Source of the DNA: Syntrophaceticus sp050949745 | GTDB taxonomy: Bacteria; Bacillota; DSM-12270; Thermacetogeniales; Thermacetogeniaceae | Reading direction: 5' to 3' | Length of the DNA stretch: 64,000 nucleotides | Assembly: GCA_050949745.1 (NCBI GenBank) | Contig: JBMNGF010000010.1 | Location: 1-64,000 of the forward strand | Shown here: positions 53,725 to 62,488 of the stretch, piece by piece | Position numbering within the stretch: the stretch's first letter is position 1 | Layout of the letters: each line of letters starts with the position of its first letter | Position numbers and translations under genes: made by a program | The notes under the pieces: model-generated | What the model saw: only the letters and a program-made list of their open reading frames with translations | What the model was told of the DNA's origin: nothing | Databases searched by the model: none

Positions 53725-54867
53725 GTGAAAAATACAAAATTTTTGCTGCTGTCAATGATACTTGCTGCATCCTTTATTATCTATCCCCTGATTCTCAGTC
53801 CCGCAATCAGCAATACAAGTAAATCAAAACAGTTCGAATTGTCTGAAACAGTAAAGGATGTGTTTGATGCCCGGGCGAATGCCATTGTTAAAGAATCTGC
53901 CGGAAAAAAGGTTTTGTCCGGGTATGACACTAGTGAAAAACTCGGGAAATGGGCTCTTTCCCATGAAAAAGCCAAAATGGATTATGTCAGGTTGTGGGAG
54001 AAAAAAAGAGGAATAAAGTTTACGGAAGCCAGGTCTGAGATCCAGATACCCTGGTCTGAAATAAAAGGAAACCATGCTGAACTTACCGTTTACCAAACCC
54101 TGCAGGTGGGCTATATCTACCCTGGCAGCACAACTGTTAACCACTTCGGTATCGGCACACGTCATTGGATGAAAATGAAAAAACATAAAGGAAAATGGCT
54201 TATTTGCCAGGACTTTTATACAGATGGCCTTGGTGATGACTCACTGGCACCCCACCCCAAGCCAGCAGATGGCAGTCCACAAGAACAGCCGCCAAAGCAA
54301 ACTTCTCCAAAAGATGCTCCAGGGCTTTATGACCGTATAGGTGCTGTAAGTTATGCTGATCAATATGCCGGGTTGGCATGGGGGGCAGGAAATGACAACC
54401 AGTACAATCTCCAGCAATATGGAGACTTGAACCCCATAGGCGGAGACTGTGCCAATTATGTATCCCAGTGTCTGTCTGATGAAAAGGGTGGTAAGCTACC
54501 ATTAGATGGCAGCTGGTTTTATAATTTTGACGAAAAGGGGTTCAATGGCAGCCAAGCTTGGGTAAGGGCAGATAGTTTCTGTAACTGGCTGCAGTACAGC
54601 GGCCATGGCAGACTGCTTGCTCAGGGCACCTTTCCAGAATTGATCAAACCAGCGCAAAAGCAACCGGCGGGAGTTATCGGAGAACTGAAAAAAGGTGATG
54701 TGATCGGTTACGGAACTGATGGGGAAATAGAACATGTTGCCATTGTAGTAGGTTGGGACAGCAAAGGATATCCCCTTGTCAACTCCCATACTGTGGACCG
54801 TTATCACTGCCCCTGGGATATGGGTTATGATCAAAAAGACAATTTATTACTTGTACCAAATCACTAG
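53725..54867 (+). CDS. secreted protein with C-terminal amidase-like (Amidase_6) domain
   Basis: The 380 residues have an N-terminal signal or anchor (NTKFLLLSMILAASFIIYPLI), a middle region that may be a DUF-type wall or spore module (about 40-175), a Pro/Gln linker (about 180-205) and a C-terminal domain reading YDRIGAVSYADQYAGLAWG...GGDCANYVSQCLSDEKGG with later HVAIVVGW and HTVDRYHCPW. That is the putative amidase domain found in many Firmicutes envelope proteins, with Cys and His as likely catalytic residues. GTG start with GGGGAG upstream. Substrate unknown; possibly cell wall or spore cortex peptide. Confidence 0.78.
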   Translation: MKNTKFLLLSMILAASFIIYPLILSPAISNTSKSKQFELSETVKDVFDARANAIVKESAGKKVLSGYDTSEKLGKWALSHEKAKMDYVRLWEKKRGIKFTEARSEIQIPWSEIKGNHAELTVYQTLQVGYIYPGSTTVNHFGIGTRHWMKMKKHKGKWLICQDFYTDGLGDDSLAPHPKPADGSPQEQPPKQTSPKDAPGLYDRIGAVSYADQYAGLAWGAGNDNQYNLQQYGDLNPIGGDCANYVSQCLSDEKGGKLPLDGSWFYNFDEKGFNGSQAWVRADSFCNWLQYSGHGRLLAQGTFPELIKPAQKQPAGVIGELKKGDVIGYGTDGEIEHVAIVVGWDSKGYPLVNSHTVDRYHCPWDMGYDQKDNLLLVPNH

Positions 54868-54971
54868 TTAAGTTCAAGAAGAACTCACAGCCCTTAGTCT
54901 TTCCATGTATAGCAGCATATGGCAGAAGGTCAGCATATAATAAGAAAAACCTGTGAGGGGAGGAATTGTTT

Positions 54972-55307
54972 ATGTCTGAGAATCAGACTAAAGTAGAGGC
55001 AAGAGCATTTAATCCTTTTGAAAACTTTACTGGCAGGCTCGATAAGGAATTTCAATGCAAGGTTGTAAATGTCGAATACTGCTGTGTGGATTGTTGTAAA
55101 AAGGCTGAAGGAGGTATTTTAAGTCTGATCGGAAAAGACTTCGTTGAGCTGACAGCTGATGATGACTTTATCGATGTATTGACTTTTGTACCAGGTGTAA
55201 AGGAGCCGTTTAAGCAAAAGGTCAAGGCAATTATTATACCTGGGCACCGAATATGCAGTGTGCAAAGAGCGTCTAAAAAACGCCATGATGATAAAGACCG
55301 CTGTTAG
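54972..55307 (+). CDS. Cys-rich hypothetical protein
   Basis: The 111-residue protein has AGGGGAGGAA about 8 nt upstream of the ATG. It contains EYCCVDCCKKAEGG, then a predicted beta-rich segment (GKDFVELTADDDFIDVLTFV, KVKAIIIPGHRIC) and a basic Cys-terminated tail. No signal peptide. The Cys pairs suggest metal binding or cross-linking; a spore coat or exosporium role is a guess from the germination neighbourhood. Family not recognised. A hairpin follows at 55321. Confidence 0.6.
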   Translation: MSENQTKVEARAFNPFENFTGRLDKEFQCKVVNVEYCCVDCCKKAEGGILSLIGKDFVELTADDDFIDVLTFVPGVKEPFKQKVKAIIIPGHRICSVQRASKKRHDDKDRC

Positions 55308-55320
55308 GTTGTAAGCCTGG

Positions 55321-55343
55321 GGCCCACGGAAATTCCGTGGGCC
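55321..55343 (+). terminator. hairpin terminator after the Cys-rich gene
   Basis: GGCCCACGGA and TCCGTGGGCC form a perfect 10-bp stem with a 3-nt loop, followed by TTACTATT. It lies 14 bp after the stop codon. Confidence 0.75.
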
Positions 55344-55370
55344 TTACTATTGGTCATTATAAGGTTCCTT

Positions 55371-55512
55371 GTGCCACACGCCTTGCCACCCGATGTCACC
55401 TGTCCAGGTCGCCTTAGCTCGGCCAGGGGCAATCAGGGGAAGGAGACCACATTCATGACACAGTACTTATGTGGCAAGGGAAACGTCCCCGTGCCACACC
55501 CGTGCCACATCA
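55371..55512. repeat. family A variant block supplying the stop of the HD-domain gene
   Basis: Several GTGCCAC/GTGGCAC units around CCGTGCCAC and ACGTCCCCGTGCC. On the minus strand the block starts TGATGTGGCACGGGTGTGGC, whose TGA is the stop codon (55512-55510) of the HD-domain gene. Confidence 0.65.
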
Positions 55513-56169
55513 CAGCATATGGTTGCCATTGATCACCAACCCGAAACGACAGTCTAGGAAATTGGCCGCTCTCCGGCAGAGGAGCATTTTAGTCATAAAT
55601 ATCTCAAAATATTCCATAACCGAGCAAATAGATGTATCGATCTCCAAATGCATAACGATCTCTCTCTTGTCCGGATCTATCGTCAGGTACGATTCACGGG
55701 CAGCATAGTTCACCCGGTCACGTGTAGTAAAAGCTGACTCATCCTGTTTATGTACCCTTGTATAATGAACACTGGATTTATCTGCCAGAATCACCGCTGC
55801 GGCCACATTGCTGACAGCAGTTCCCGATCTTTCCTCATGATTACCGATGGCCGCTATCACAGTAGCGATCTCCTCTGCGGGCATACCCATGCGCATCAAG
55901 AGATGAAAAGCGATCAAAGCCCCGCTCCTGCCGTGTTCATATCTGTTGACCACATTGCCGATGTCATGCATATACCCGGCGACAGCCGCCAGTTCTGCAT
56001 CCCGTTCAGAATGATCAAGCATCTTTAGAATGCGGTAGCTGAGATTGGCCACATGGTTAGCATGCTCCTCATCATGGGTTATAGCCAGCATCGTTGCCAG
56101 GTACTCGTGAACTTTTTTCATGAGTACCTCTACTTGTGGATTTTGCTGGACATCTTCCACGTGAATCAC
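55510..56169 (-). CDS. HD-domain phosphohydrolase
   Basis: The 219-residue HD protein has metal ligands in HDEEHANHV, AGYMHDIGN (the HD pair), RSGALIAFHLL and GNHEERSG. The substrate cannot be read from sequence; related proteins act on nucleotides or RNA. The GTG start at 56169 overlaps the ancestral purD stop (GTGA), so it is translationally coupled to the purine operon. The C-terminal stop lies in a repeat. Confidence 0.8.
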   Translation of the reverse strand: MIHVEDVQQNPQVEVLMKKVHEYLATMLAITHDEEHANHVANLSYRILKMLDHSERDAELAAVAGYMHDIGNVVNRYEHGRSGALIAFHLLMRMGMPAEEIATVIAAIGNHEERSGTAVSNVAAAVILADKSSVHYTRVHKQDESAFTTRDRVNYAARESYLTIDPDKREIVMHLEIDTSICSVMEYFEIFMTKMLLCRRAANFLDCRFGLVINGNHML

Positions 56170-57448
56170 AAATTTTCAACCCCTTTATTAAGAGCGCGAT
56201 GTGCGATATCACGTCGATAATGCATCCCCGAAAAATTTACCTTTTCCACACCAGCATAGACATTCTGTACCGCTTCCTCAATTGTTCGCACCAAAGGCAG
56301 TAATACCAAGCACCCTTCCCCCGTTTGTTACCAGCCTTCCCATCCTCCAGGGCAGTCCCTGCATGAAAAGCCAGGACATCCGCAGGGAGTTGATCAAGTC
56401 CGGTAATCAACTTACCTTTTTCATAGGCACCGGGATAGCCGCCAGATGCCATAACCACACAAACAGCAGGACGGGGATCCCACTCCAGTTCAACTTCATC
56501 TAAGCGCTCATCTATGATAGCATCGATGACATCTACAAGATCGGTCTTCAAGCGAGGTATCACCACCTGTGCCTCCGGATCGCCGAACCGGCAGTTAAAC
56601 TCCAGCACATAGGTTCCCTTTTGGGTAAGCATCAAGCCGGCATAGATAACTCCCTTGTATTTTATCCCGTCTTTTGCCAAGCCATAGATAACTGGCTCTA
56701 GAACCTCTCGGCAGACAGAGGCATGAATATCCTCTGTATAAACAGGCGGAGGTGAATAGGCTCCCATCCCACCTGTATTGAGACCTTGATCACCATCACC
56801 GACGCGTTTATGGTCCTGGGATGCTACAAGGGTTTTGATGGTCTTTCCATCAGTAAAGGCCAGAACACTTACCTCTTCTCCTTGGAGCACTTCCTCAACC
56901 ACTATAGAAGTGCCTGCTTCGCCAAAAACCCGTTCCTCCATGATCAGCTTGACAGCATCCTCAGCTTCTGCAGTATCTTGAGCGATGATCACACCTTTTC
57001 CTGCAGCCAGCCCATCTGCTTTAACTACACAGGGGCCATTCAATTCTCTAATGAAATCCAATGCGTCAGTCGGTTCCTGGAACACCTTATAGGCCGCAGT
57101 GGGAACACCGTACTTTGCCATTACATCTTTGGAAAAAACCTTGCTTCCTTCTAAACGCGCCCCACTTGCGTCAGGTCCGAACACCCTGAGGCCGCAGGAA
57201 GTAAAGTGATCCACAATCCCTGCTACCAGTGGAGCTTCAGGACCTACCACAGTCAAATCAATCTTATGCTCCTGGGCAAAATCTGCCAGCCCTGTTATAT
57301 CTTCAGCTGCCAGGGGAACACACTCCGCTTCCCCAGCGATACCCCCATTGCCAGGAGCACAGTATATCTTGTCCACACGGGAGCTTTGGTTAAGCTTCCA
57401 AACAAGAGTATGCTCTCGTCCTCCCCCACCCACAACCAGAACTTTCAT
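56166..57448 (-). pseudogene. purD: phosphoribosylamine-glycine ligase, two frameshifts near the C-terminus
   Basis: MKVLVVGGGGREHTLVWKL at 57448 has AGGAGG 6 nt upstream. The ATP-grasp core (GPCVVKADGLAAGKGV, LEFNCRFGDPEAQ) is intact. Near 56332-56337 one extra base (AAGGCTGG for AAGCTGG) shifts the frame, and another near 56279-56286 (GAACAATTG) shifts it again; the expected tail TNGGRVLGIT, EEAVQNVYAGVEKV and FSGMHYRRDIAHRAL is readable in the other frames and ends with TGA at 56166. The uninterrupted frame stops at 56237. If the bases are real the enzyme loses about 70 residues. Confidence 0.8.
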
Positions 57449-57520
57449 CTTGTACCTCCTCATATCACAGTCAGCAAGTCTATGTGCCTGCACTTGAAAA
57501 AACATCTCAGAGAAGACCAA

Positions 57521-57570
57521 ATGAGTCAAAGGAACCGTCCCTCCGTCTCACCGTCCCGACCTCTCACCCC
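57521..57570. repeat. family A variant between purH and purD
   Basis: On the minus strand: TGAGAGGTCGGGACGGTGAG, then ACGGAGGGACGGTTCC and TTTGACTCAT. It lies about 10 bp after the ancestral purH stop (TAA at 57583-57581). Confidence 0.65.
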
Positions 57571-57580
57571 ACTGTTCTCT

Positions 57581-59182
57581 TTAGTGTTTGAAGTGGCGCC
57601 TTCCTGTGAAAACCACAGCCATCCCTGCCGCATCAGCAGCAGCAATAACCTCCTCATCACGGATGGAACCACCTGGCTGAACCAAAGCTGTCATCACCGT
57701 TCTCAGCCGCATATTCGATGAGTATCCGGAAATGGCAGAAAACCGTCAGAGGCCATAACTGCACCCTTAGCCTGCTCCCCAGCCTTGCTCAACGCAATCC
57801 TGGCAGCAGCCACACGACTCACCTGTCCGGAACCGATTCCCAGGGTCTTCCTCTCCTTGGCCACCACAATAGCATTGGAAATAATATGCTTGACAACAAC
57901 CCAAGAAAAGAGCAGGTCATCCCATTCTTGATCAGTAGGTGCCTTCTTGGTAACGACACGGGTCGATTCCCGCCACTTGCTGATATCCTGTATTCTGTCA
58001 GAATCCTGCAGCAATAATCCGCCACTCACCCGCTTGACATTCACTTCATCCTGCAGATTTGCAGTAAACTCTCCTGTACTGAGCAGCCGCAGATTTTTCT
58101 TGCCTCTGAGAATGTTGAGGGCCTCTTCACTGTATGCCGGAGCGATGACAGCTTCCAGAAATGTTTCAGTCATGGCAGCCGCTGTTTCCTGATCAACAGT
58201 GCGATTTAAGCCTACAACCCCTCCATAAGCAGCCACTGCGTCACACTCATAGGCCTGTCTGTATGCATCCACAAGATTTTCAGCCATAGATACCCCGGCA
58301 GGTGTCGTGTGTTTAATCACCACAGCCGCTGGAGCCTCAAACTCTGCAGCTATAGAAAGAGCCGCATTCAGGTCGATAATATTATTGAAGGAAAGCTCTT
58401 TGCCATGAAGCTGCCGGGCTCCGGCCACACCATAGGGTTGTGGTGATACCTCACGGTAAAAGGCAGCCTCCTGGTGCGGGTTCTCTCCATAGCGAAGGTC
58501 ACTTATTTTTTCCAGGGGTATGGTCAGCCGCGAAGGAAACTTCACATCTTCAGGGGATATTATTTCCCCTTCCTCAATCTTAACTCCGCTCAAATAATTA
58601 GAGATGGCAGCATCATACTGGGCTGTATGCCAAAAGGCCACCTGAGCCAGCTTCAGCCTGGTAGGCAGTGTGAGTCTCTCCCTTTTCCCGGAGTTCCTGT
58701 ATGATTTGATCGTAGTGCCCTGGGTTCACCACAACAGCTACCCGAGGAAAGTTCTTAGCTGCAGCCCTCACCATCGCCGGACCGCCGATATCGATATATT
58801 CCAGTGCTTCAGGCACAGGCAAACCGGGCTTGGTAATAGCCTCCTGAAAAGGGTATAGATTGACAACAACAAGGCTGATCGGTTCGATATCCAATTTTTC
58901 AAGCTGAGCTTTATCCTCTGGAATGTGGCGAGCTAAAATCCCTGCATGTATCCTGGGATGCAGGGTTTTCACCCGTCCACCTAAGATCTCCGGAAATCCG
59001 GTCACCTGCTCCACACTCTCTACTTCAACACCTGCTTGCTCCAGTTCACGTGCCGTTCCACCGCTGGATATCAATTGGTAGCCTAGTTCAGTAAGAGATA
59101 ATGCGAATTCTACGAGCCCCTCTTTATTAGAGACACTGAGCAATGCCCTTTTCTTTCCTTGTCCGTCAACTGCTTCAGTCAC
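57581..59182 (-). pseudogene. purH: bifunctional AICAR formyltransferase/IMP cyclohydrolase, three frameshifts
   Basis: The N-terminal IMP cyclohydrolase part (59182 to about 58670; ALLSVSNKEGLVEFA, GGRVKTLHPRIHAGIL) and the AICAR formyltransferase part (about 58665 to 57720; HTTPAGVSMAENL, LRYGENPHQ) are in different frames. One extra base near 58667-58675 separates ELREKGETH from LPTRLKLAQVAFWHTAQYD. Two more shifts near 57716-57722 and 57690-57698 separate MASDGFLPFPDT from IEYAAENG and then MTALVQPGGSIRDEEVI; the family's C-terminal VVFTGRRHFKH is followed by TAA at 57581. It performs the last two purine steps to IMP if intact. Confidence 0.82.
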
Positions 59183-59876
59183 TACAGGGAACCTCCTTTA
59201 TTTGATCCTTAACTTTCAACCACTCCAGCACACAGTCCCGCGGCTGCCGTGGAATTCTCTTTTCCCAATTTATAACGACCCGCCGTCCTTGCAGCTTCAC
59301 TCTATCCTCAGCCAGGAGCTGAAGTGCTGCCGGATAGGTCAGGTGTTCCTTGGCTAGAATACGCTCAGCCAGGGTATCAGCTGTATCATTCTGATAGACA
59401 GGGACAACTGACTGCAAAATAATGGGGCCTGTATCCATCCCGTCATCAACAAAATGCACAGTACAGCCACTGTACTGCACCCCATAATCTATAGCCTGAC
59501 GCTGCCCTTCTAAACCTGGAAATGCAGGCAAAAGGGCTGGATGTATATTGACAACCCGCCCAGGAAAGTTATCCAGGAAAACAGGTGTCAGAACCCTCAT
59601 GAAACCAGCCAGAGCAATGATATCGGGATGGAAAGCAGCAACTTTACGCGCCAGAGCAGCATCATAATCTTCCCGCTCCTGATAATCAGCAGGGTCTACA
59701 AAAACTGTAGGTATTCCTTTTTCCTTTGCCCTCTGAAAGGCATAAGGCTCCTCTTGATCACTGAAAACTCCCACTACCTGTAGCTGCAGTGATCCCCTTG
59801 CCACAGCGTCAAGGATTGCCTGTAGGTTTGAGCCTCGTCCAGATACCAATACAACAAGTCGTTTCACTTCTTTCAC
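59175..59876 (-). CDS. purN: phosphoribosylglycinamide formyltransferase
   Basis: The 233-residue folate-dependent GAR transformylase has VLVSGRGSNLQAIL, the active-site HPALLPAFPG (Asn-His-Asp set with NIHPALLP) and VDDGMDTGPII. It is slightly longer than usual (about 200) through a C-terminal extension ending KVKDQIKEVPCSD. It overlaps purH by 8 nt. Intact. Confidence 0.95.
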   Translation of the reverse strand: MKEVKRLVVLVSGRGSNLQAILDAVARGSLQLQVVGVFSDQEEPYAFQRAKEKGIPTVFVDPADYQEREDYDAALARKVAAFHPDIIALAGFMRVLTPVFLDNFPGRVVNIHPALLPAFPGLEGQRQAIDYGVQYSGCTVHFVDDGMDTGPIILQSVVPVYQNDTADTLAERILAKEHLTYPAALQLLAEDRVKLQGRRVVINWEKRIPRQPRDCVLEWLKVKDQIKEVPCSD

Positions 59877-59883
59877 CTTCCAA

Positions 59884-59958
59884 CTCCATCAGCTTCTTTC
59901 CCTAATTACGCACCAACAGACAGCTGTCCCTTTCAGAACAGCTGTCCACCATTCTGAC
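59884..59958. repeat. intergenic repeat with paired ACAGCTGT units
   Basis: After the purM TAA on the minus strand comes GGGGTCAGAATGGTGGACAG, CTGTTCTGAAAGGGACAGCTGT: two ACAGCTGT palindromes 12 bp apart. The wording resembles clostridial REP-like repeats. Again it starts at the stop codon. Confidence 0.5.
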
Positions 59959-59961
59959 CCC

Positions 59962-61012
59962 TTAATCCAATCCTAAATAGCTAACACCTGATCCTTTAAC
60001 AACTCTTCCTATAATGAAAGCCTCTTCACCTAACTCACTAAAAACATCTAATAGCTCTTTTCCAGCATCAGCGTCTGCAATCAGCACAAATCCGATGCCC
60101 ATATTGAATACCCGGTACATCTCCTCTATAGGAACATGCACCCTTTTGCTGCAGAAAATGAAAAATAGGCAAAACAGGCCACTCACCACAGTTTATCTCC
60201 ACACCCAGACCTTGGGGAAGCACCCGGGGAATGTTTTCAGTCATCCCGCCTCCGGTGATATGAGCAGCGCCCTTGATCCGCTTGCCCACTCTTTCTCTGG
60301 CAGCGAGGACCGACTTAACATAGATCCTGGTGGGAGTTAGGAGTTCTTCTCCGATGGTGCGGCCAGTTTCAGGAAAAGTATCAGTAACAGAACACCCACT
60401 ATTCTTAAACAGAATATGGCGTACTAAAGAATAGCCGTTGCTGTGAACACCAGATGAGGAAAGGCCGATCAAAAGATCCCCCTCATCAATCTCTCTGCCA
60501 TCCCAAATCTCTGACTTATTTACTGCTCCCACGGCAAAGCCAGCTAAATCGTACTCCCCTACCGGGTAAAAGTCGGGCATCTCTGCAGTTTCACCACCCA
60601 GCAGAGCGCATCCTGCCGCCCGGCACCCTGCAGCAACACCTGCAACAACTTCCTCCACCTGTGCCGGCTGCAGTTTACCACAGGCCAGATAATCAAGAAA
60701 AAATAGGGGCTCGGCACCTGTGACAAGAATGTCATTGACACACATAGCCACCAAATCGATCCCTACTGTGTCATGTTTTCCCGTCATTTGGGCAACCTTC
60801 AGCTTGGTCCCCACACCATCAGTTCCCGATACAAGCACAGGATTTTGGTAACGCTCTAGATCCAGGGCAAATAGCCCGGAAAACCCTCCCAAACCTCCTA
60901 TAACCTCCGAACGCAGGGTAGAAGCAACATGCTTCTTGATCAGCTCTACCGCCCGCTCGCCGGCATCAATATCCACACCCGCTTCTTTATACAGTGATTT
61001 TTTTTGGTCCAT
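59962..61012 (-). pseudogene. purM: phosphoribosylformylglycinamidine cyclo-ligase, one frameshift
   Basis: Most of AIR synthetase is in one frame from ATG 61012 (SGTDGVGTKLKVAQM, LLGGETAEMPDFY, THITGG-type HITGGGMTENIPR). An extra G in AAAAGGGTGCATG near 60139-60147 moves the tail into another frame, where it reads HVPIEEMYRVFNMGIGFVLI...VVKGSGVSYLGLD with the TAA at 59962. The first frame ends early at 60068. A homopolymer slip is the simplest cause, biological or technical. Confidence 0.82.
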
Positions 61013-61045
61013 TCAAAACCGCCTCTTCTATTTTATGGCTGAAAC

Positions 61046-61083
61046 TGTGTCACGACCCCCGTCCCCGTGTCACCCGTGTCACG
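61046..61083. repeat. family A repeat supplying the purF stop codon
   Basis: On the minus strand: TGACACGGGTGACACGGGGA, then CGGGGGTCGTGACACAG. The leading TGA is the stop codon of purF (61081-61079). Confidence 0.8.
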
Positions 61084-62488
61084 CTTTATCAGCTGAAACT
61101 TGGATAGGATAATCTCCGCAAAAACATGCATTACAGACATCCTTTGGGCAAATCGGTGCCACAGCAGCATGCAGGCCGGAGATGCTCAAATAGTTGAGAC
61201 TATCTGCACCTATATGCTGCCTGATCTCCTCCACACAGTGTGTAGCTGCAATCAGTTCCCCTCTGCCAGAGGTGTCGATCCCATAATAGCAGCTGTGAGT
61301 AATAGATGGAGAACTGACTAACAGGTGCACCTCCCTGGCACCGGCATCCCTGATCATATGCACGATCTTGCCTGAGGTAGTCCCCCTGACAATAGAATCA
61401 TCGATCATGATCACTTTTTTTCCGGCAATGATCTCTCGAACGGGATTGAGCTTGAGCCGCACCCCCAGATCCCTAGTGGCCTGCGCCGGACGTATAAAGG
61501 TACGCCCTACATACCGGTTCTTCATCAATCCTTCACTGAAAGGAAGTCCCCGTTCAGCAGCATAGGCCAGAGCTGAACTGGTTCCCGAATCAGGCACCGG
61601 TATGACCAGATCTGCATCCAAAGGATTCTCCCGGGCCAACTCCCGGCCCAGAGCATAGCGCGCCTTTTGCACAGTCAGCCCATCGATGACACTGTCCGGC
61701 CTGGCAAAATAAACAAACTCAAAAATACATAAAGCCTTTTGATGAGGTTGATGAGGATGCAGTGATGTGACACCTTTTTCATCTATGATCACAACTTCTC
61801 CAGGCTCTATATCTCTGATAAACTGAGCTCCCACAATATCTAGGGCACAGGACTCCGAAGCCAGCACATACCCATCTGCTAGGCGTCCCAGGCATAAAGG
61901 GCGCATCCCGTATGGGTCCCGTATCCCGATCATCCTCTTCTCGCTCATCAGAAGCAAAGAATATGCTCCCTCAATCTTATCCATGGTATTGATAATCCCA
62001 GATATCAGGTCATTGGCACCGGCACGCACAATCAGACTGACAATCAATTCACTGTCAGATGTGCTCTGAAAAACTGCCCCAGCCCGCTCCATCTCCCTTC
62101 TCAGAGCAGCGCTGTTTGTCAAATTCCCATTATGCCCGATGGCGATCATACCCTGCTGATAATAGAAATTCTGGGGTTCTATATTCTCCGCAATACCATC
62201 TTTGACAGTAGTATAGAGAACATGCCCAAGAGCCATCCTGCCCTTCAGCTTCTCCAGAGTATCCTCTGTAAAAACCTCGCTGACTAACCCCATTCCCTTG
62301 TGGCAGGTGATTCTCCCGCCGTCACTGACAGCAATACCGGCACTCTCCTGTCCTCGGTGTTGGAGAGCATAAAGGCCATAGTAAGTGATCCTTGCCACAT
62401 CCTGGCCTGGGGCATATATTCCGAAAACACCACAAGCCTCTTTTGGTTTATCTTCACCTAGAAATGGTCCGCTATGGTCCTCCGCCAT
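61079..62488 (-). CDS. purF: amidophosphoribosyltransferase
   Basis: The 469-residue PurF has a short propeptide then Cys19 in KEACGVFGIY (glutaminase nucleophile), the PRPP loop VIMIDDSIVRGTT and C-terminal cysteines CPKDVCNACFCGDYP that ligate the [4Fe-4S] cluster of the Bacillus-type enzyme. It is the committing step of purine synthesis. It overlaps purL by 31 bp. Intact; the stop codon comes from a family A repeat. Confidence 0.96.
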   Translation of the reverse strand: MAEDHSGPFLGEDKPKEACGVFGIYAPGQDVARITYYGLYALQHRGQESAGIAVSDGGRITCHKGMGLVSEVFTEDTLEKLKGRMALGHVLYTTVKDGIAENIEPQNFYYQQGMIAIGHNGNLTNSAALRREMERAGAVFQSTSDSELIVSLIVRAGANDLISGIINTMDKIEGAYSLLLMSEKRMIGIRDPYGMRPLCLGRLADGYVLASESCALDIVGAQFIRDIEPGEVVIIDEKGVTSLHPHQPHQKALCIFEFVYFARPDSVIDGLTVQKARYALGRELARENPLDADLVIPVPDSGTSSALAYAAERGLPFSEGLMKNRYVGRTFIRPAQATRDLGVRLKLNPVREIIAGKKVIMIDDSIVRGTTSGKIVHMIRDAGAREVHLLVSSPSITHSCYYGIDTSGRGELIAATHCVEEIRQHIGADSLNYLSISGLHAAVAPICPKDVCNACFCGDYPIQVSADKA

